A stretch of 64,000 nt of DNA from Hyphococcus sp. GTDB taxonomy: Bacteria > Pseudomonadota > Alphaproteobacteria > Caulobacterales > Parvularculaceae. Location: contig JAJFFY010000055.1 of assembly GCA_021776415.1 (NCBI GenBank), positions 1 to 64,000 on the forward strand, given 5' to 3'. Positions 27,988-38,780 of this stretch are shown here, piece after piece; positions within the stretch are counted from its first letter, which is position 1, and every line of letters begins with the position of its first letter. Position numbers and translations under genes: made by a program. The notes beneath the pieces were generated by a model that saw only the letters and a program-made list of their open reading frames with translations, was not told the DNA's origin and did not search any database.

Positions 27988-30900
27988 ACGGTCTAATAGA
28001 CGCTGCGTTCTCGCATACGCGCGTCGTCATGACGGCGCTTATCGTGATGATCATTTTCGGCGTCAATTCCTTCAACACCATACCGCGCGAAGCCGAGCCG
28101 GATATTCCGGCGCCTTTTATTCTGGTAACGCTGCCGCTGCCGGGCGTCTCGCCCGAAGACGGAGAGCGGTTGCTGATCCGCCCGACCGAGCTGGAATTTC
28201 AGAGCATCGAGGGTCTGAAACAGATGGACTCGCTGGCCTTTGACGGCGCAGCGCAGATCACCCTCGAATTTTTGACCACCATTGATGTCGACCAGGCCGT
28301 TCTTGACGTGCGCGAAGCGGTCGACCGGGCAAAGGCGGAATATCCCTCGAATGCGGAAGAGCCGATTGTCACCGAATTCAATCTGCAAAACGAATTCCCG
28401 ATTTTAACGGTCATGCTTTTTGGCGACGCGCCGGAGCGCGCGGTTTACCGGACTGCAAAAGCATTACAAGACCATCTCGACAGCATTTCAGGCGTCCTTG
28501 ATGCGCGCCTGAGCGGCTCCCGCGAAGAACTGCTCGAAATTATCATCGATCCCAAAGTGTTGGAATCCTTCCACCTCACCGAGGTTGAGGTCATCAACGC
28601 CGTCGGCGCCAACAACCAGCTGGTCACCGCCGGTTCGATCAATCTCGCCGACGGCCGTTTCGCCATCAAAGCGCCCGGACTGATCAAAAACGCCGCCGAT
28701 CTGATGTCGATCCCGGTTCGCGTCAATGGCGATAATGTAGTCACCATCGGCGATCTCGGCGAGGTGCGCCGGACCTTTAAAGATCGCGACGGCTATGCCC
28801 TGTTCAACGGCCAGCCGGCGATTGGCGTTGAAATATCAAAGCGCGCCGGGGCCAATATCGTCGAGACGATTGAAGAAGCGCGCGCGGTTGTAGAACGCGA
28901 AGCCGCGCTGTGGCCGGCAACCATTCGCTATGAATTTCTGAGCGATCAATCGATCAGAGTGAAGGACAATCTCCAAGGCCTGACTTCTTCAATCGTGACC
29001 GCTATCCTCCTTGTGATGATCGTTATCGTTGCAGCCCTTGGCATGCGTTCGGCGGTCATGGTCGGGATTGCGATCCCAACATCATTCCTGATCAGTTTTT
29101 TATTGCTGTCGGTGTTTGGTTACACACTCAATATGATGGTGATGTTTGGGCTGATCTTATCCGTCGGGATGCTGGTCGACGGGGCCATCGTTATTGTCGA
29201 ATATGCCGACCGGCGGATGGCGGAAGGCGCGCCGCGGCGCGACGCCTACGCCGAAGCGTCCAAGCGCATGTTCTGGCCGGTCATCACCTCAACGGCGACG
29301 ACACTGGCCGCCTTCGTCCCGTTCTTGTTCTGGCAATCGTTGCCCGGCGAATTCATGAAGTTCTTGCCGCTGACGCTCATTTTCGTGCTCTTGGCCTCAC
29401 TCGTCGTCGCCCTCATTTTCTTGCCGGTGCTGGGCGGGTTGTTGGGACTGCCGGTCTGGGTGAAGAAGAAATTCAACATTAAAGGAAAATCGGACGCGCC
29501 GACCAAACAACTGTTGGTCGACGAAGTGGACCCAACCACGCTTGACGGCCCGGTCGCAATCTATGCCCGCATCTTGTCCAAGCTGGTTCGCCGTCCGTTG
29601 CTGGTGATGGCCGCGGCGGGCGTTCTGGTATCGATCTGCTATGCGTTATTTGTCCGTGCGGCGCCGGATGTTGAATTTTTCATTCGCAGCGATGACGAGC
29701 AGGTCAACCTCTTGGTGCTCGGCCGCGGCAATATGTCGGAGCAACAGAAAATTGAAATCGTCAAAGAAGTCTCTGCACGCATTGAGAACCATCCGGCGAT
29801 AGAACACCTTTATTTGCAAACCGGTCCGGCGCTCGGGCGCAGCCGCGACGTACCATCTGAGACCATCGGTCAGGTCGGCGTTGATCTGATTGCCTATACC
29901 GAGCGCGAGCATTCCAGTATCATTCTTGGACAATTGCGCGATCTTGTGCAGGACGTTCCCGGTGTAATTGTTGAGGTGCGCCAACGCGAAAGCGGCCCGC
30001 CGGTCGGCAAGGACGTTCAGGTTGAAATCACCGCAGTCGATTTTAATGCGATGCTGCGGGCTGCAAAAAAAGTGCGCGCCTATGCCGACCAAGCGACCCT
30101 CACCGTAAACGGGCAGGACGTGCCAGCCTATATGGACCAGGAGGACACGCTTCCCCTGCCTGGCATAGAGTGGTCGGTTGATGTCGATCGCGAACTTGCC
30201 GGCCGTTATGGACTTTCGGTTCAACAGGCGGGCGGCGTCCTTCAATTTGTCACCGATGGGCTCTTGCTCGACAAATACCGCCCTGACGACGCCGATGATG
30301 AAATCGATATTCGCATCCGGTATCCGAAAGAATATCGAAATATTTTCGCGCTCGACGCCGTACGCATTCAAACGCCTGAGGGCTCGGTGCCGCTATCAAA
30401 TTTTGTCACCCGCACCGCGCGGCCGCAAGTCGATCGCATCGTTCGGCGTGATGGCCGACGCATTATCGAGGTCAAGGCCAATGGCAATACTCGAATGGAA
30501 GGCCATGAAGTGAGCCAGGGGGTGGCGATCGCCGATATGAAACAATGGCTCTCCTCTGGCGTGCTGGGGGAGGATGTCAGTTGGATCATGCGCGGCGCCG
30601 ACGAAGAAACCGTCGATGCGGCAGCGTTTTTCCAAGGCGCGATGGCGGCCGCCTTGTTTATGATTGCAATGATCCTGCTGCTTGAATTTAACAGCTTTTA
30701 CCACGCCGCGCTGACGCTTTCATCGGTGATATTATCAGTGTTCGGTGTATTTCTGGGGATTGCCCTGTCCGGGCAATATATCAGCATTATCATGACCGGG
30801 ACCGGGATCGTGGCGCTTGCGGGGATTGTGGTGAACAATAACATTGTCCTCATAGACACCTATCAATATCTACGGCGCAAAGGCCTTGCGGTTGAGAACG

Positions 30901-31280
30901 CCGTTATCCGCACCGCCGCCCAGCGCGTGCGCCCGGTGTTGCTGACCACGGTCACCACCATCCTCGGGCTGTTGCCGATGGTGTTTGAGATTACCGTGAA
31001 CTTCGCCTCCGGCACGATCACGCGCGGGTCGACAACATCGGACTGGTGGGTGCTGTTATCTTCAGCGGTGGTGTTCGGGCTCGCCTTTTCGACTATGCTG
31101 ACGTTGATTTTAACGCCGGTCATGCTCGCAGCGCCGACAGTTTTGCGCAAACGCCTGCCCGGCGCCGCTGGCGTCATCATGCGCCTCTATGGCAAACTGA
31201 CCGGTCGCCGCATCGGGCAAAGCCACCCCCCCGATACACCGCCGCCGCTCGAAGTCGATTATAAGCGCGCGGCTGAGTAG
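27984..31280 (+). CDS. RND transporter permease (AcrB/MexK-like)
   Basis: 1098 aa, typical RND topology; NNNIVLIDTYQYLRRKG, GSTTSDWWVLLSSAVVFGLAFSTMLTLILTPVML; overlaps the adaptor stop. Confidence 0.96.
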   Translation: MNGLIDAAFSHTRVVMTALIVMIIFGVNSFNTIPREAEPDIPAPFILVTLPLPGVSPEDGERLLIRPTELEFQSIEGLKQMDSLAFDGAAQITLEFLTTIDVDQAVLDVREAVDRAKAEYPSNAEEPIVTEFNLQNEFPILTVMLFGDAPERAVYRTAKALQDHLDSISGVLDARLSGSREELLEIIIDPKVLESFHLTEVEVINAVGANNQLVTAGSINLADGRFAIKAPGLIKNAADLMSIPVRVNGDNVVTIGDLGEVRRTFKDRDGYALFNGQPAIGVEISKRAGANIVETIEEARAVVEREAALWPATIRYEFLSDQSIRVKDNLQGLTSSIVTAILLVMIVIVAALGMRSAVMVGIAIPTSFLISFLLLSVFGYTLNMMVMFGLILSVGMLVDGAIVIVEYADRRMAEGAPRRDAYAEASKRMFWPVITSTATTLAAFVPFLFWQSLPGEFMKFLPLTLIFVLLASLVVALIFLPVLGGLLGLPVWVKKKFNIKGKSDAPTKQLLVDEVDPTTLDGPVAIYARILSKLVRRPLLVMAAAGVLVSICYALFVRAAPDVEFFIRSDDEQVNLLVLGRGNMSEQQKIEIVKEVSARIENHPAIEHLYLQTGPALGRSRDVPSETIGQVGVDLIAYTEREHSSIILGQLRDLVQDVPGVIVEVRQRESGPPVGKDVQVEITAVDFNAMLRAAKKVRAYADQATLTVNGQDVPAYMDQEDTLPLPGIEWSVDVDRELAGRYGLSVQQAGGVLQFVTDGLLLDKYRPDDADDEIDIRIRYPKEYRNIFALDAVRIQTPEGSVPLSNFVTRTARPQVDRIVRRDGRRIIEVKANGNTRMEGHEVSQGVAIADMKQWLSSGVLGEDVSWIMRGADEETVDAAAFFQGAMAAALFMIAMILLLEFNSFYHAALTLSSVILSVFGVFLGIALSGQYISIIMTGTGIVALAGIVVNNNIVLIDTYQYLRRKGLAVENAVIRTAAQRVRPVLLTTVTTILGLLPMVFEITVNFASGTITRGSTTSDWWVLLSSAVVFGLAFSTMLTLILTPVMLAAPTVLRKRLPGAAGVIMRLYGKLTGRRIGQSHPPDTPPPLEVDYKRAAE

Positions 31281-31282
31281 CC

Positions 31283-32275
31283 CTACTCGGTGGGTTCACT
31301 CCCAGCGTCATCGGCGTTTTCATCTGTATCTGGCACTTCAAAAATCTGGCCGGGATAGATCAGGTCCGGATCGCGGATCTGATCGGCATTAGCTTGATAG
31401 ATGATGGTGTACTGAGCGCCGCGGCCATAAGCGCGCCTTGCGATACGCCACAGGCTGTTGCCCGGCTGGACCACAACCTTACCGTCGCGAAGCTGGATTT
31501 GGTGCGGGCTGGCGCGCTCAAATGGCAGTTCAATCGCATAGATCGGCCGGCCGTTCTCATCGAGCTGGATGACCAGTAATTGATATACGCCCGGCGCAAT
31601 CTGGCCTTCCGGCGCCAGTGTCCAGCGTCCGGCTTCCGACGATGGAGTCTGTCCCAACATGCGGCGATTGATGAACAGCTGCACCATGCGATTGGGCTCG
31701 GCGCGCCCTGAAAAAATCACCGCACCGCTATCGTCATAGTCGATAACATCGAGGGTGAGCGGGCCGAGGCCTTCCGGCGTGTCGCGCGGGTCCTGGAGGA
31801 CTTGCGTCGCGCCGCCCGGGGTTGTGCGCAGCACCAGCGGTCGGTCGCCTTCGCGTTCCGGCACATAAATCAACACCGTCTCGTCGGAACGGATGGTCAG
31901 CCCGTCAGTGGTGGTCATCGACAGGCTTAACTCGACCGGCCCGGACGCCAGCGGCGTGTCGGTCGCTAGCGCCCATGAGCCGTCAGCTTCGGCGACGGTC
32001 TCGGCCAGATCCTCGCCATTGGCGTAGAGGTTTACGGTAGCGCCCGGTTTTGCGCGCCCGGCAATCGTCGCGTAACCGCTGCGGGTGACATAAACAATGT
32101 CGAAGCTCGGTAGCGCCGGCTCTTTTGTAGCGGCGGCGCCATCCGCGTCACTCGCGTCCGCGTCCCGCGCAACCGCGTCCGGCTCGGCATCGTCAATAAT
32201 CTTGAAACGCTCCACCGCCTTCCAGCCAATGAAGCCAAGAACAATCAGTAACAGGACAATGATGACAACACGCAT
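31283..32275 (-). CDS. LysM-domain, Ig-like-domain membrane-anchored protein
   Basis: N-terminal TM helix; GRAKPGATVNLYANGEDLAETVAEADGSW; C-terminal LysM VVQPGNSLWRIARRAYGRGAQYTIIYQANADQIRDPDLIYPGQIFEVP. Confidence 0.9.
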   Translation of the reverse strand: MRVVIIVLLLIVLGFIGWKAVERFKIIDDAEPDAVARDADASDADGAAATKEPALPSFDIVYVTRSGYATIAGRAKPGATVNLYANGEDLAETVAEADGSWALATDTPLASGPVELSLSMTTTDGLTIRSDETVLIYVPEREGDRPLVLRTTPGGATQVLQDPRDTPEGLGPLTLDVIDYDDSGAVIFSGRAEPNRMVQLFINRRMLGQTPSSEAGRWTLAPEGQIAPGVYQLLVIQLDENGRPIYAIELPFERASPHQIQLRDGKVVVQPGNSLWRIARRAYGRGAQYTIIYQANADQIRDPDLIYPGQIFEVPDTDENADDAGSEPTE

Positions 32276-32377
32276 AAAACGCCGCTCCTTCATAAAACCG
32301 TCAAGCACCCGAATTTACTTTACCCAAAAGAAAATCTGCGTACAATGCCCAGCCAACAACAAGAAACGTACAAACTT

Positions 32378-32932
32378 ATGAAATCATTATGTGTTTACTG
32401 CGGGTCCCGGCCGGGAAAAGACCCCGCCATCGAAGAAGCTGCCATCGCAATCGGAAAAGAGGCCGCCCGCCGTGGGTGCCGGATCGTCTATGGCGGCGGT
32501 AAAATGGGCCTGATGGGCGCAACGGCTGGCGCGGCGCGCGACGCCGGCGGCGATGTTTTTGGCGTCATTCCGGATTTTCTGGTCGAGCTTGAGGGTATTT
32601 TGGAGGGCGTCGATCACAAGATCGTCGATACCATGCATGAGCGCAAAATGCTGATGTTTGAAGAGTCTGACGCGATTTTGACGCTGCCCGGCGGTATTGG
32701 CACGTTGGAAGAATTGATCGAAGTCTTGTCCTGGGCGCGGCTGGCGCTTCACCGCAAGCCGATCATCGTCCTTAATCTCAATGGCTTTTGGACGCCGCTG
32801 CAGGAATTATTTGAACACGTCGTATCGCAGGGCTTTGCTGACAAGGAACTTTTGAACGATACGATCTTCGTTAAAACTGTAGATGAAGTGTTCCCCGCCG
32901 CTGAGCAACACATGCTGCGCGCACGCGCATAA
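32378..32932 (+). CDS. LOG family / TIGR00730 Rossmann-fold protein
   Basis: CVYCGSRPG, GGGKMGLMGATA, MHERKMLMFEESDAILTLPGGIGTLEELIEVLSWARL. Confidence 0.95.
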   Translation: MKSLCVYCGSRPGKDPAIEEAAIAIGKEAARRGCRIVYGGGKMGLMGATAGAARDAGGDVFGVIPDFLVELEGILEGVDHKIVDTMHERKMLMFEESDAILTLPGGIGTLEELIEVLSWARLALHRKPIIVLNLNGFWTPLQELFEHVVSQGFADKELLNDTIFVKTVDEVFPAAEQHMLRARA

Positions 32933-32949
32933 TCACATAACCAAACCGA

Positions 32950-34278
32950 TCAGGCGCGCTCGCCGCGAAAGCGGGCGCGCGCCTTCTCGGCGCCGATAAG
33001 TGGAAATAACGCAGCCATTTCCGGACCGCGCGCCTCGCCGGTCAGGGCCAGACGAAGCGGCATGAATAGTTTCCGCCCCTTGGCGCCGGTTTTTTCTTTG
33101 AGTGCATTGGTCAGGACCGTCCAGCTCTCCTCATTGAGATCATTCTCAATAAGATTTGCCGCTTCATCCGTAAGCGCCTTATCTTCAATCACCGGATCGA
33201 TTTCCCCGCTGATGACCGTCACCCAATGGGCGACGTCGCTGAGCCGGGTAATGTTGCCGCGCGCCGCGTTCCAGATGGCCTCATTAACCCCCATGTCGCC
33301 AAGGCGGGCTTCAACATCGCTGAACGGGGTTTCATGCAGGAGTTTGGCGTTGAGCGCCTCAAGCTCGGCCGGATCAAACCGTGCCGGGGCGCGGCCGATG
33401 CGGTTAAAATCAAAGCTTTGAGCAAGGGCGCCAATGTCGCGGACCGGCTCCACCGGATCGGCGGTGCCGAGCTTGGCAAGCAGGCTGGTGATCGCCGCCG
33501 CTTCAAACCCGTCGTCGCGCAGCGCCTCGATCGACAGCGAGCCAAGGCGTTTCGACAGGTTGCTCCCATCAGCGCCAACCAACAACGAGTGATGCGCAAA
33601 GGCCGGCGGCTCGCCGCCAAGCGCTTTGAATATCTCAATTTGCACGCCGGTATTGGTGACGTGGTCTTCGCCGCGCATCACATGGGTTATGCCAAGGTCG
33701 ATATCGTCAACACAACTCGGCAGGGTGTAAAGATACATTCCATCTTCACGGATCAGCACCGGATCGGAGACACTGGCAGTATCGACGCTCGTGTCTCCAC
33801 GAATTAAATCAGTCCACATCGCTGGCGCGTGCGACAGCTTGAACCGCCAATGCGGGCGGCGCCCTTCGGCCTCGAGCGCTTTGCGCTCCGCCTCGCTGAG
33901 CGCTAATGCGGCGCGATCATAGACCGGCGGCAGACTGCGCGCGCGCTGCAGCTTGCGCTTGCGGTCAAGCTCGTCGGCGGTCTCATAACAAGGATAAAGC
34001 AGGCCTTCCGCGATCAGCCTGTCGCGCGCGGCGTCATAGCGGTCAAACCGGTCGGACTGGTTCACCGTCTCATCATAGTCGAGCCCAAGCCAGGCAAGGT
34101 CGGCCTTGATCGCCTCCTCATAGGCCTTGGTCGAACGCTCCTGGTCGGTGTCGTCAATGCGCAGGATAAACCGGCCGCCCTGTTTGCGGGCCAAAAGCCA
34201 GTTCCAAAGCGCGGCGCGCACATTACCAACATGAATTTTACCGGTTGGCGACGGCGCAAAACGAACGGTGACGGTCAT
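32950..34278 (-). CDS. gltX: Glutamate-tRNA ligase
   Basis: RFAPSPTGKIHVGNVRAALWNW (HIGH-type) and LSKRLGS (KMSKS-type) motifs. Confidence 0.95.
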   Translation of the reverse strand: MTVTVRFAPSPTGKIHVGNVRAALWNWLLARKQGGRFILRIDDTDQERSTKAYEEAIKADLAWLGLDYDETVNQSDRFDRYDAARDRLIAEGLLYPCYETADELDRKRKLQRARSLPPVYDRAALALSEAERKALEAEGRRPHWRFKLSHAPAMWTDLIRGDTSVDTASVSDPVLIREDGMYLYTLPSCVDDIDLGITHVMRGEDHVTNTGVQIEIFKALGGEPPAFAHHSLLVGADGSNLSKRLGSLSIEALRDDGFEAAAITSLLAKLGTADPVEPVRDIGALAQSFDFNRIGRAPARFDPAELEALNAKLLHETPFSDVEARLGDMGVNEAIWNAARGNITRLSDVAHWVTVISGEIDPVIEDKALTDEAANLIENDLNEESWTVLTNALKEKTGAKGRKLFMPLRLALTGEARGPEMAALFPLIGAEKARARFRGERA

Positions 34279-34373
34279 GGAAATCTCGATATTTAAACGG
34301 ATCGTGAGGTTGGAAAGTCGTGGCCTAACGCTTTGCTCGGCTGCGGTCAAACGGCGTTCTAATCGCGCCAGCG

Positions 34374-36032
34374 CTAATCTCGCCAACCATGGGTGATCGG
34401 GTAGCGCCGGTCGCGGCCGAAATTGACCGCCGTGACTTTCGGTCCCGGCGCCGCCTGGCGGCGTTTGTATTCGGCGACATAAAGCAGATGCTCAACGCGC
34501 CGCACCACCGCCTCGTCAAAGCCTTTGGCGACAATCTCCGATACCGCCATTTCCTTTTCGACCAGCATCTCCAAAATCGGGTCGAGAATGTCATAGGCCG
34601 GCAGATTGTCCTCGTCTTTTTGGTCGTCGCGCAGCTCCGCCGAGGGTGGTTTGGCGATGATCCGTTCTGGGATCACGGCGCCGCTCGTACCTTGCAGGTC
34701 TATGGCGTGGTTTTCATTGCGCCAACGGCACAGCGCAAACACATCGGTCTTATAAATGTCCTTGAGCGGATTATAGCCGCCATTCATGTCGCCATAAAGC
34801 GTTGCATAGCCGACCGACATTTCCGATTTATTGCCAGTGGTTAAAACCATATCGCCAAACTTGTTGGACAGCGCCATCAAAATAACGCCGCGCAGGCGCG
34901 ACTGGATATTTTCTTCCGTTGTATCTTTGTCAAGATTTCCGAATACCGGCGCTAGCATCTCATCGAATGCGGCAACGCCCGGCTCAATACTGATCGAGCG
35001 ATAGTCAACGCCAAGCAACGCCGCACATTGTTCCGCATCCTCAATGCTCTCGCGCGACGTATAGCGCGACGCCATCATCACGCAGCGCACTCGATCCGCG
35101 CCCAACGCATCAACAGCAATCGCCGCCGTTAGCGCTGAATCAACCCCGCCCGACAGGCCGATGATGACGCCCTTGAACCGGTTCTTGTTGACATAATCGC
35201 GCACCGCCATGGTCACCGCACGGTAGGTCATCTCCGCACCGTCGACCCATTGCGCATGCGGGCCATCTTCGCAAATCCAGCGTTGGCCGTCGCGCCGCCA
35301 CTGCGTCAGGAACACGCCTTCGATAAATTGCGGCGCCTGGAAGGCAATCTCGCCGGCCCGATCCATGATAAAACTGGCGCCCTCGAACAATACCTCATCT
35401 TGCCCGGCAAGCTGGTTGACGAAAATCATCGGCAACCCGGTCTGGGCAACGCGCTCGCGCGCCGCATCGGCGCGGTCGATAAGCGAGGTTTCGCGAAACG
35501 GCGATCCGTGCGGCACGATAAAAATTTCAGCGCCAGCTTTCTGCAACGCCTCCCCGGCCCCCGGCAGCCACATATCTTCGCAAACCATCAGCCCGAGGCG
35601 GACGCCGTTGAGGTCAACGGGTTCGGGAAACGCAGGCCCCGGCGTGAACCGGCGCGGCTCATCGAAAACACCGTAATTGGGCAAGCGCACTTTATAGCGC
35701 GTCGCCACGATCTCGCCGGCATTCAAAACGAAAGCCGCATTATAAAGGCTATCGCCGTCCCTCCATGGCGCGCCGACAATCATCGCCGGACCGCCATCAG
35801 CAGTGTCGGCGGCGAGCGCCAGGACGGCGGCGTGGCAGGCGCGTTGAAAGGACGGTTTTTGCACAAGGTCTTCAGGCGGATAGCCCGCCACAACCAACTC
35901 GCAGAAGACAACAAGGTCAGCACCACCGGCGGTGGCCTCGCGCCGGGCCGCGCGGATGCGCACGACATTTCCGTCAATGTCGCCAACAACCGGCGCGATC
36001 TGCGCCACAGCAATTGAAATCCGGTCCGTCAT
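34374..36032 (-). CDS. nadE: Glutamine-dependent NAD+ synthase
   Basis: N-terminal nitrilase domain, C-terminal GLSGGVDSALTAAIAVDALG, TGNKSEMSVGYATLYGDMNGGYNPLKDIYKT. Confidence 0.96.
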   Translation of the reverse strand: MTDRISIAVAQIAPVVGDIDGNVVRIRAARREATAGGADLVVFCELVVAGYPPEDLVQKPSFQRACHAAVLALAADTADGGPAMIVGAPWRDGDSLYNAAFVLNAGEIVATRYKVRLPNYGVFDEPRRFTPGPAFPEPVDLNGVRLGLMVCEDMWLPGAGEALQKAGAEIFIVPHGSPFRETSLIDRADAARERVAQTGLPMIFVNQLAGQDEVLFEGASFIMDRAGEIAFQAPQFIEGVFLTQWRRDGQRWICEDGPHAQWVDGAEMTYRAVTMAVRDYVNKNRFKGVIIGLSGGVDSALTAAIAVDALGADRVRCVMMASRYTSRESIEDAEQCAALLGVDYRSISIEPGVAAFDEMLAPVFGNLDKDTTEENIQSRLRGVILMALSNKFGDMVLTTGNKSEMSVGYATLYGDMNGGYNPLKDIYKTDVFALCRWRNENHAIDLQGTSGAVIPERIIAKPPSAELRDDQKDEDNLPAYDILDPILEMLVEKEMAVSEIVAKGFDEAVVRRVEHLLYVAEYKRRQAAPGPKVTAVNFGRDRRYPITHGWRD

Positions 36033-36162
36033 AATTTAACCGCCAGCAAACCCGTACATTATGTGCAAGCCACAGGCTCTATGTCAGTGTAGATATGGTC
36101 TCGCCAACAGAGAAGCAAATATTTGTTTGCAGCCGCAGCGCAAGGGGCGGCAGGCAAAGGGG

Positions 36163-37140
36163 TTACGCGCGCAACCTTTTGTCGACCTCTACTTCAGCGC
36201 CGGTCTGCTCGACCCCGATCTGGGCGGCTTGCTCAATCTGCTGCGCCCAGGAGACCGTCACCCGGCCATCGTGGCCGGAAACTACGGGCGCTTTGGAAAG
36301 ACGGATCGCTTCGATAAACAAAGCCGCGCCATAGGCCAGTGGATCGCGGATCGCCAGCGGCGCTTTGTCTGGCGAGATATCCGCTTTCAACTGCGCCGGC
36401 GTGGTGTTGGAAATGGTCCGGGCAATAAAATCAAAATCGATGACGCCGTCATCGTAAACCAACTTCATACGGCGCTCTGAAACTTTTGACCGGCGGGCGG
36501 CCCCCAGGACCGCAACAGTTCCATTTTCAAGTAAAAGTTCAGCCGATATTTCATCTGTATTACCGCTTGCATAGACGGTGCTGACATCAGCCCCTGACAG
36601 CTGGCGCACAATATCAAGGTCGTGGACCATCAAATCAAACGCAACCGAAACATCATCGCAGCGCCCGCTATGGGGAACGCGCCGTACGCACTCAATCCTA
36701 ACCGGCGCGCGCTCACGCGAAAAAAGCCCCACCGCAGCGCAAACATAGCGTTCCTGATGGCCAATCTGCAGCACCAGATTTTTGGTATCGGCAAGGGCAA
36801 TCAAACGATCGACGTCACCGACCGTCAGGGCAAGCGGCTTTTCGACAAAACAGTGGCAGTCGTTTAACAGCGCCGCTTCGCAAAGCGAAAAATGGTCGCT
36901 TGCCGGCGCGGCAATCACTACCGCATCCATCTCCTGCAGGAACGTAAGATAGCTCTGATAGGTCTTGGTATTATGTTTGTGCGCCAGCGCCTGCGCGCGC
37001 GCTTCGTCGGTGTCGTAGACGCCGGCGAATATAATATTCCCGCGCTCAACAAGATCGCGATCTACAAGCTTGGCGGCGTGGTAAGAGCCGAAAACACCGG
37101 CCCCGGCAACACCCACTCTTAATGATGGCGGCACGCACAA
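36163..37140 (-). CDS. Gfo/Idh/MocA family oxidoreductase
   Basis: RVGVAGAGVFGSYHAAKL, HCFVEKPLALTVGDVDRLI. Confidence 0.92.
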   Translation of the reverse strand: MCVPPSLRVGVAGAGVFGSYHAAKLVDRDLVERGNIIFAGVYDTDEARAQALAHKHNTKTYQSYLTFLQEMDAVVIAAPASDHFSLCEAALLNDCHCFVEKPLALTVGDVDRLIALADTKNLVLQIGHQERYVCAAVGLFSRERAPVRIECVRRVPHSGRCDDVSVAFDLMVHDLDIVRQLSGADVSTVYASGNTDEISAELLLENGTVAVLGAARRSKVSERRMKLVYDDGVIDFDFIARTISNTTPAQLKADISPDKAPLAIRDPLAYGAALFIEAIRLSKAPVVSGHDGRVTVSWAQQIEQAAQIGVEQTGAEVEVDKRLRA

Positions 37141-37277
37141 ACCCCCGTTCGCACTGGTAACAACACCGGCTCTCCCGCCGGTTTCCGCGACACCATACAG
37201 GCGGTTCCTATCGGGACAATTGCCTTAGTTCACACAAATGGTCAAACTATGTTTCCGGCTATTTCAGCACCCCAGAA

Positions 37278-38642
37278 CTATTTTTCACCGCTTTCGTTAC
37301 GGTTGTCTTTAAAGCTGTCGCCGAGAATGAAAGCCAGTTCAAGCGCTTGGCTGGCGTTCAGCCTCGGGTCGCAATGGGTGTGGTAGCGTGAGGAAAGATC
37401 GGCCTCGGAGATTTCCTGTGATCCGCCAAGGCACTCGGTCACATTCTGACCGGTCATCTCGATATGGACGCCGCCCGGGTGGGCGCCTTCGGCGCGGCAG
37501 ACATCCACAAAATTGCGCACCTCCGATAAAATTGAATCAAACTGCCGGGTTTTGTAGCCAACCTCGGTCTTAATGGTGTTGCCGTGCATGGGATCGCAGG
37601 ACCAGACCACATTGCGGCCTTCGGACCCTATCCGCCGTAACAGGGGCGGCAAACCGTCGGCGACATGGTCCGCCCCAAACCGGGCGATCAGAACGACGCG
37701 GCCGGCTTCATTTTTTGGATCGATCACATCGAGAATGCGGATCAGCTCATCAGGTTCGAGCGACGGGCCGCATTTGACGCCAATCGGGTTTTCAATACCG
37801 CGGCAAAATTCAACATGAGCGCCATCCGGCTGACGTGTGCGATCGCCAATCCAGACCATATGGGCGGAAGTGTCATACCAGTCGCCAGTCGTTGAATCGA
37901 CGCGCGTCATCGCCGCTTCATAGCCGAGCAACAACGCTTCGTGGCTGGTGTAGAAATTGACCTCGCGAATAGCCCGCACATCGCCGCCGTCAACGCCGCA
38001 GGCCTCCATGAAGTTGATCGCTTCGGAAATCTTATCGGCAAGAGCGCGATAGCGATGTTCCTGGCTGTTGCCGGAAACAAATTCTAAATTCCAGCGATGA
38101 ACATTGCGCAAGTCCGCATAGCCGCCAGTTGCAAAGGCGCGTATCAGGTTGAGCGTCGCCGCTGATTGTCCATATGCCTTCAATAACCGTTGTGGGTCTG
38201 GCGCACGCATCGCTGCGGTAAACTCCGCGCCGTTGATATTATCGCCGCGATAGCTCGGCAAAGTATCACCGTCTTTGGTCTCTATCGGTGCGCTGCGCGG
38301 CTTGGCGTATTGCCCGGCGATGCGGCCGACTTTCACCACCGGCACCGCCGCGCCAAAGGTCAGCGCCACCGACATTTGCAACAGCACCCGGAAGGTGTCG
38401 CGGATGTTGTCGGGGTGAAACTCCTTAAAGCTCTCCGCGCAATCGCCGCCCTGGAGCAAAAATGCTTTGCCGCGCGCGACTTCCGCCAAGGAGGCGCGCA
38501 AGGTTCTGACCTCGCCGGCAAAGACCAGCGGCGGATAGCCCGACAGCTCCGCCTCGACCACCGCCAGGGCGGCAGGGTCCGGATAATCCTCAGGAATATG
38601 CCGCGCCGGCTTTGATCGCCAGCTATCAACCGTCCAAGTCAT
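37278..38642 (-). CDS. Class II (plant-type) 3-deoxy-7-phosphoheptulonate synthase
   Basis: [60 protein letters not shown]. Confidence 0.97.
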   Translation of the reverse strand: MTWTVDSWRSKPARHIPEDYPDPAALAVVEAELSGYPPLVFAGEVRTLRASLAEVARGKAFLLQGGDCAESFKEFHPDNIRDTFRVLLQMSVALTFGAAVPVVKVGRIAGQYAKPRSAPIETKDGDTLPSYRGDNINGAEFTAAMRAPDPQRLLKAYGQSAATLNLIRAFATGGYADLRNVHRWNLEFVSGNSQEHRYRALADKISEAINFMEACGVDGGDVRAIREVNFYTSHEALLLGYEAAMTRVDSTTGDWYDTSAHMVWIGDRTRQPDGAHVEFCRGIENPIGVKCGPSLEPDELIRILDVIDPKNEAGRVVLIARFGADHVADGLPPLLRRIGSEGRNVVWSCDPMHGNTIKTEVGYKTRQFDSILSEVRNFVDVCRAEGAHPGGVHIEMTGQNVTECLGGSQEISEADLSSRYHTHCDPRLNASQALELAFILGDSFKDNRNESGEK

Positions 38643-38780
38643 CTCAAAACTCCAACCAATACATGTCTGTAGCGCGGGGCTCGCCGCACCGCAACAATTT
38701 CGCGTCCTGTCATTTTCGTGACTTCGCATCCATGAGTGTGGCTGCTAAGACAGAACGTTGAAATTTTCAGGAGCTTGCCC